Assembly (NCBI GenBank): GCA_023014335.1
Contig: JAECYW010000001.1
Span: 2,232,001-2,296,000 of the forward strand
Origin: Galerina marginata
Lineage: Eukaryota > Basidiomycota > Agaricomycetes > Agaricales > Galerinaceae
Length of the DNA stretch: 64,000 nt
Direction: 5' to 3'
In this document: piece after piece, positions 59,158 to 64,000 of the stretch
Position numbering within the stretch: the first letter of the stretch is position 1
How the letters are laid out: every line of letters starts with the position of its first letter
Position numbers and translations under genes: made by a program
The notes under the pieces: model-generated
What the model saw: the letters and a program-made list of their open reading frames with translations, nothing else
Told to the model about the DNA's origin: nothing
The model's database searches: none

Positions 59158-61175
59158 ATGGCGTCCGCAATCCAAGGTGTTTTGACACCAAACCCAATTG
59201 CCGTGGATACAAGCTCGTCAAATTTTGCTCCAGATAATTTTCTGAGCCTATTGGATGCCCAGTTTCCGCCGACAACATACAGCTCCTTCCCCGAAGATAG
59301 CGCTCCTTTCATGTCGCAAGACGTCGGCAACAATAATTATCGTTCCCCAGAGCCTTGCGCAGCCACGCCAGGAATGCCATTCGGGTTCTCCACAGGCAGT
59401 GCCTACTACTCCCATGGGTTCACCAACCTTGACACCATTTCCCAGACGTCTGATGTTGAGATGCACAACGAAGACTTTGGTGGTCGATCTCCTGCTTTTG
59501 AGCAATTACCAGTGGATGAGATGTTGCCCTATCCTGGAGAGGCGACAATGGACGATCTTCCTAGGGACTCAAACATTGCATTCGGCCATGGGTCCTTCAA
59601 GGAGATTGACGATGTGCAAAGAGGAGCGTCTGTTTTCACAGAGGCTCTATCTCCCCCAGACACTCTTATGCCTAGTAACATGGCTAGAGACGCAACTTCT
59701 GTGGAGGCAGAGAACCTTGACCCATCATCGGAACCACAGCTACCAGAGGCGAATGAAGTCACGGAAGCGCGAAAGGAGGTGGAGCATTTAAAGCTCGTTC
59801 TTGTCAATTTCCAAGATGCCTTAAAGGTCGAAGAAGATAAGCTTTCCAAGCTCAAGAGCACGGCTATGCACTCAGTGACTTTCGACGAACTACGGAAGGC
59901 TGTCGAACCCCAAGAAGAGAAAGTTGATCGGTGCAAGACTGATGTTTCTATGGCACTTGTCGATTACAACAATGCAAGCCAGAAGTTAAGCAATACGGTC
60001 GACAGTATCGAACTCACCAAACTTCAACTTCAAATTGCCGGGCTCAAAGTTCTCTCCCAAAGCTCAGCCTACCCGTTGGATATGCTTGCCCACATCCGAT
60101 ACGATCTGAAACGGCATGAGGCAGCAGCAGAAGTCATTCGATCGCGTCTCCAGGTTGCGAATGGAGAAACCTCAGCCCTGGGTTTCAAACGAAAGCAATC
60201 CCCCGGTAATCTTGAAGATAGCCATAATACTGGCAAGGGAAAAGACTCGACTACAAAGAAGACGAAGACCAAGGCCAAGCGAGTCAAGCAAGAGGACCAA
60301 GATGGAGTACAAAAGGTACCAGCTAAGCGGGCGAAACCCAAGACAGCACAGCTGTCCGCGAATAAAACCAGGATTTCACAGATAGCCGGGGTGGTCACTG
60401 CCTTTTTAGAGAAAGCTGCCAGGATCGACTGGATCGTTGACGAGAAGCTCTCTCTGCCAAATTTGCCCAAGGATGACGTTGCTTTTGCTGAAGGTGAGTT
60501 CCGTTTGTCTGATCACATTCATCCTTACTCATAGGCTACCCAGAGGAAGGAAGAAGACAAATTGAGGAGTACCTGCGTACAGGAAAAGACAATTCCATCG
60601 ATGCTTCTGTTCGAAGGTGGTGCATCAACTTCCCGAACTATTTGCCCGAGTGTGCATTTACGACGCCAGAATTGGCCATTCTCGTTCACACATCCGCCCA
60701 GGCAAACAAACGATGCCGCCATCATGCCAATCGCCGAAACGACAAGAATAAGTTAACTTGGGATGGCAGTGGTCCAAACAGAGTCGAAGGCGTCACGCAC
60801 CAGCCAGATTTACAACGCACTGGCGAAGCTGATGATGATCCACTTCCCGGGCATTTCCATTGCGGATGCCTTATCGATACTGTCCTTCTCGACTTTTTCT
60901 TGTGGAAGACCACCAAGGCTACATCAGTCAAATTCCCAGGCGTCGAGGAGAGCATGAGACAGGATGCCATTGAGCCTCGTCACCGAGCATTTGTGACTTC
61001 AGCCTTTAATACGATCACTCTGCTGACTACCGAGGACATTTTCCTAGGTTTGACCCCACTGACATACGATATAATTGATCACATCCACATGAAGTTGACG
61101 CACAAGCTAGTCACTCGATTGAATGGGAAGGGGTGGCCGATCAATGTGGTGACTTACGGAAAAGGCGGCAATTAA
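59158..61175 (+). CDS. GHxHCGC-family protein with coiled coil, 658 aa
   Basis: Two exons, join(59158..60493,60535..61175), with a 41-nt intron (GTGAGT/TAG) and phases closing. The ATG at 59158 (MASAIQGVLTP) begins the longest ATG-initiated frame. Residues 1-210 are Ser/Pro-rich and acidic. About 215-330 is a helical coiled coil (VEHLKLVLVNFQDALKVEED). Then comes a strongly basic KKTKTKAKRVKQ (nuclear signal-like). The C-terminal 200 residues carry WCINFPNYLPECAFTTPELA, GHFHCGCLIDTVLLDFFLWKT and RHRAFVTSAF. This last domain is shared with the convergent gene at 62320-63405, so they are paralogues. The His/Cys cluster suggests metal binding. No known family is recognised. Confidence 0.75.
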
Positions 61176-62319
61176 TGATTCTGGGGTTGGGGTTTAACGT
61201 TTAGGTGCAGCGTTGGCTTATAGCACGATTATCGATTGCGAGCAAAGACTGTTCTGTTGGACACTACAGTAATGCTAATGCAAACATTTTTTGGCTGGTC
61301 CAATATATGAACCCTGAAGCTTGAAGCGTTACAAACGGTGAGTCAAAAATGAACTTACGAAGTGAAATGGTGTGACGCCATGCACGCGAAAATGATCTGG
61401 GATCACATGACAGGCTTGTTTATCAGTCAACGCGAATCCCTCTCCGCTCTTTCAACACAACCTCGTATACGGCAGCCTCTGGGGTGTTGCAGCACTGGTC
61501 GCCACAGCAGCGACCATTGCGGAGCAGCCGGTGCTGCACCCCCTTCAAGACAGGCATCAGAGGCATTAACTGGACCGGGGTCTGCACCAACCCAGATGCC
61601 TCCCCACCAGCCAAGCACCCTGTAGCCCGTCCCTCAGCATGCCCCGGTTGTGCCGACCGCCTTTCTTTCATCCAACATGCACAGGTGAGCACCCTGGCAC
61701 CCTGTTATTGACCTACTCACGCAGTCTTGCCATTAGACCCCAGGCGAGGATAGCCGTCCTCACCTCGACGCCTTTCTTACTCGCTGCCTCACCACGAGTG
61801 CCGCACTCCTTCTAGCTTCCATCCTGCTGGCACACCTGATTACCATCTTTGAGCCCACACCCAACCTCGCCACCTGCACAGCTCATCAGCTGTCACACGC
61901 ACACCCGGTGCAACCAATATGGCCTTTTGATGTTCAACTTTCTCAATGCAGACGACCAGGGCTTACCTGTACAAGGCTGGCTGAGGAGACGAAGGTAATC
62001 GTTACGCTGCTTGGTGCTTAGCGGCGGGGTACCGGCCCCCTTGGTGTGTTTGAAATTCTATTCCTTCAGCCCCGCCTGACCCCCTGCTGCCAGGAAAACG
62101 CCTCCTTTCGTGGAATGCTTCAGATGCAGTCACTACTCCGCCACCTGCTGCCCTAGCACTGGCCCAAAGTAGAACCTCTTCCAGGTCTCAATGGGGTCTG
62201 GTACATGCTGTGCGCGATGTTGGCCTACACCATCAGTGTATGAAGTGTTACAGACAGCGAGTTGAATATAAGGAATTGAATACAGTTGCCATTCCGAGGT
62301 AACTAGGTACAAACCGTCG
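61176..62319. other. Convergent intergenic region, no gene
   Basis: 1.1 kb between the 3' ends of two paralogous genes. It is Pro/Ala-codon-like and C-rich on the plus strand, but no reading frame is supported. Confidence 0.45.
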
Positions 62320-63405
62320 TCACTGATTAAGCATAACTTCCTGCTGTTCCTCTGCATCACGCAACTCCTCCGCAACACTATACAACAAAACCCTGTCCGT
62401 CTCCCGTTCTTGTACGCGTTTGAGCAGCCGCATTGCCTTTAAGACATCAAGCCGATCCTGGAATCCTTCGGTGCCGTAGCCTTGGTCATAAATATCTTGT
62501 ATTTTTAAACCAGTATCCTGACGAAAGCCTTCACAGAGGAATGCGCGAATAGGAGGTGGGACTATGGTTCGCCGCATACTCTGTATCTTGGTGAAGTTGG
62601 GATTCGAAGACCTTGCGCGCCTGGTTTTAAAGAGGAAGAACTCGAGCAGGACGTCCTCAATTGGGCAGCCACAATGCATGTGGCCTTCGAATGGCGGTGA
62701 ACGTGTCCCTGTATCGGTCGCCGGTAACCCATAACTTGGGCGGAATGCTACGCCTTTGAGCATCTGATCGGTGTCGAAGGTTTTGTCTTTAGGATGGTCC
62801 AAGGATGAAGTCCGGTGGTACCGGCACCAAAAAGTCCCAGGCGGTTTCCAGTGCATAGCTAACGCCATCTCTCTTGAGGTATAACTGGATTCTGGCAAAA
62901 AATCTGCGTAATTGAGGCAGAAAACGCGGATATCGCCGTGGATTTCAAAGACTACTCCTGTATCGTTGAATCGCTCAAACTGAAGCCTTGCCGCAGCTAA
63001 AAAGACCTGGAGGTGAGTTTCTAGGGATAAAGAATGGTAGTCAAAACTCACCCTCCAGTTTCTCCATGTCGTCTGTTGTCAATCCAGGAATGCAAGTTTC
63101 ACCAACCATGTTTCCGTAGTCCCCAACACGAATTCCAACCATCGCCTGCTTGGCCTTGCTGATAATCCCAGTAGCCTCTGAGATGGTGTATCCTTGAACT
63201 GGCATCTGGGTAACAAATGGAAAGATAGACGTGCAATTGGTGAACAGTTGGAAGTAGTAAGAAGAAAGTACATTCTCACCAAAGCATCTAGGTTTGTCCG
63301 CCAGTCATGATGATTCGGGCAGTTCAGAGGAGCAATGTCGTGTGGCACGGACTGAACAGCTGAACAGCCCAGATCGTGGGTACCAACACATTTTCGACAG
63401 TTCAC
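62320..63405 (-). CDS. GHxHCGC-family paralogue, 5' end uncertain
   Basis: Exons, from the 5' side, are about 63405..63280, 63205..63052 and 62996..62320, with GTGAGA and GTGAGT donors and phases closing. The first exon shown has VNCRKCVGTHDLGCSAV and LNCPNHHDWRTNLDAL. The second reads MPVQGYTISEATGIISKAKQ, then GDYGNMVGETCIPGLTTDDM. The third has CLNYADFLPESSYTSREMAL, GHMHCGCPIEDVLLEFFLFKT and PIRAFLCEGF. The last motifs match the plus-strand gene at 59158-61175 in order and spacing. The true start probably lies upstream of 63405, near an acceptor CTGAGCAG, but no initiator is clear. The paired Cys/His residues hint at a zinc-binding fold. Function unknown. Confidence 0.65.
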
Positions 63406-63767
63406 AGGAGCAGTCGATGCTGCTCAGCTCGGATTAAGGAAGGAAGGAATGTGTGCGTGTACAATCGTTGACTGGTCCAGTTTTCAAGATCAACCCCCTT
63501 GGTTGAAAGGTACAGAGGAGCGCTCAAACTGTCTTGTGAAGCTGCTGAGGACCGAATAAGCATCAATGGGAATGTATCCCATTTCACGTTCAGTGTTCTT
63601 CATTTGCTCTTTTCATGTTATTAATGAGTCCATACAATTCACTCGAAAACCTTCAGCTTTTCCTGCAAAATGGTGGAACAGATCGTAACACTTGTACAAT
63701 TGTTATTTTTCAACCGGTGTGATCCCATCCTCCTTTCTGGTGACAAATGGAATACTTATAAATCTAG

Positions 63768-64000
63768 GGTGACAAGGACAACTTCCTCCACTGGCAGGGA
63801 AGGGTAGTTGAAGGACAATTCTTCCTTTCTGAAGATCAAATTTTGAGTCAGCATCTCGACCTTACATCCACTCGCTACATGATATATCGCGCTAGGGAGA
63901 GGCCTCACTGGAGGATCAGCAACGTATATGCTGGAGAGCCAGTGGAACCCCATGAATTTTTTATTTACAAGCCGTGGGGGTCCTTTGACGATGAATGCCC
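63768..64000 (+). CDS. Partial open exon running off the window end
   Basis: After an acceptor AAATCTAG the plus strand stays open for 77 codons to the edge: GDKDNFLHWQGRVVEGQFFL, SEDQILSQHLDLTSTRYMIY, RARERPHWRISNVYAGEPVE, PHEFFIYKPWGSFDDEC. The composition is that of a real protein rather than a shadow frame. The 5' exon is not resolved: a candidate ATG at 63670 would need an intron of only 28 nt. No family is recognised. Confidence 0.5.

Noticed and set aside
1..64000. TET/JBP dioxygenase gene, often linked to KDZ elements
   Set aside because: I looked for the double-stranded beta-helix HxD...H...R pattern in all coding regions, including the accessory genes, and saw none.
1..64000. tRNA, rRNA or CRISPR arrays
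   Set aside because: No cloverleaf-like box A/box B pairs or rRNA sequence stood out. The regular repeats present are transposon subterminal arrays or coding minisatellites, without spacer structure.

Overview
The window looks like the genome of a mushroom-forming basidiomycete (Agaricomycetes). The genes have many short introns of about 50-60 nt with GTNNGT donors. The best-recognised proteins are KDZ (Kyakuja-Dileera-Zisupton) transposases and KDZ-associated cysteine-cluster (CxC) proteins, which are expanded in these fungi. No RNA genes, reverse transcriptase or CRISPR were seen. I built the exon models by hand, and most close in frame through every junction.

Layout. 1-2.1 kb: decayed PDR-type ABC transporter. 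3.0-4.2 kb: intact unknown gene (364 aa). 4.8-6.3 kb: unknown minus-strand gene with repeated CDNT modules. 6.6-8.2 kb: decayed copy of a repeat-associated basidiomycete family. 10.1-14.3 kb (minus): decayed remains of two housekeeping genes, a WDR59/Mtc5-like gene and UTP20. 14,556-33,255: an 18.7 kb KDZ element with long terminal inverted repeats and three intact genes. 33.2-37.5 kb: a CxC5/CxC6-SWIM-like gene whose 3' end lies in the element terminus, diverging from a gene with duplicated cysteine modules. 39.9-43.3 kb: two small genes, one with an RNase H1 N-terminal-like domain. 44.7-59.1 kb: a 14-exon host gene whose sixth intron holds a second, 12.1 kb KDZ element (about 45,711-57,814), again with three intact genes. 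59.2-63.4 kb: two convergent paralogues sharing a GHxHCGC motif. A plus-strand gene runs off the right end.

The most striking point is that two KDZ elements with different transposase subfamilies (CxC1-like 996 aa and CxC2-like 1121 aa) share one layout: transposase and accessory gene A on minus, then a divergent intergenic region, then accessory gene B on plus. In the larger element the divergent region is 4.3 kb and holds at least 18 copies of GATGTATTCA or GATATATTCA. Their orientation flips around a perfect CpG-rich 22-bp palindrome, which looks like a composite regulatory or recognition region. The accessory genes keep open frames across many introns, so they are probably functional parts of the mobile systems. 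Their functions cannot be read from sequence alone.
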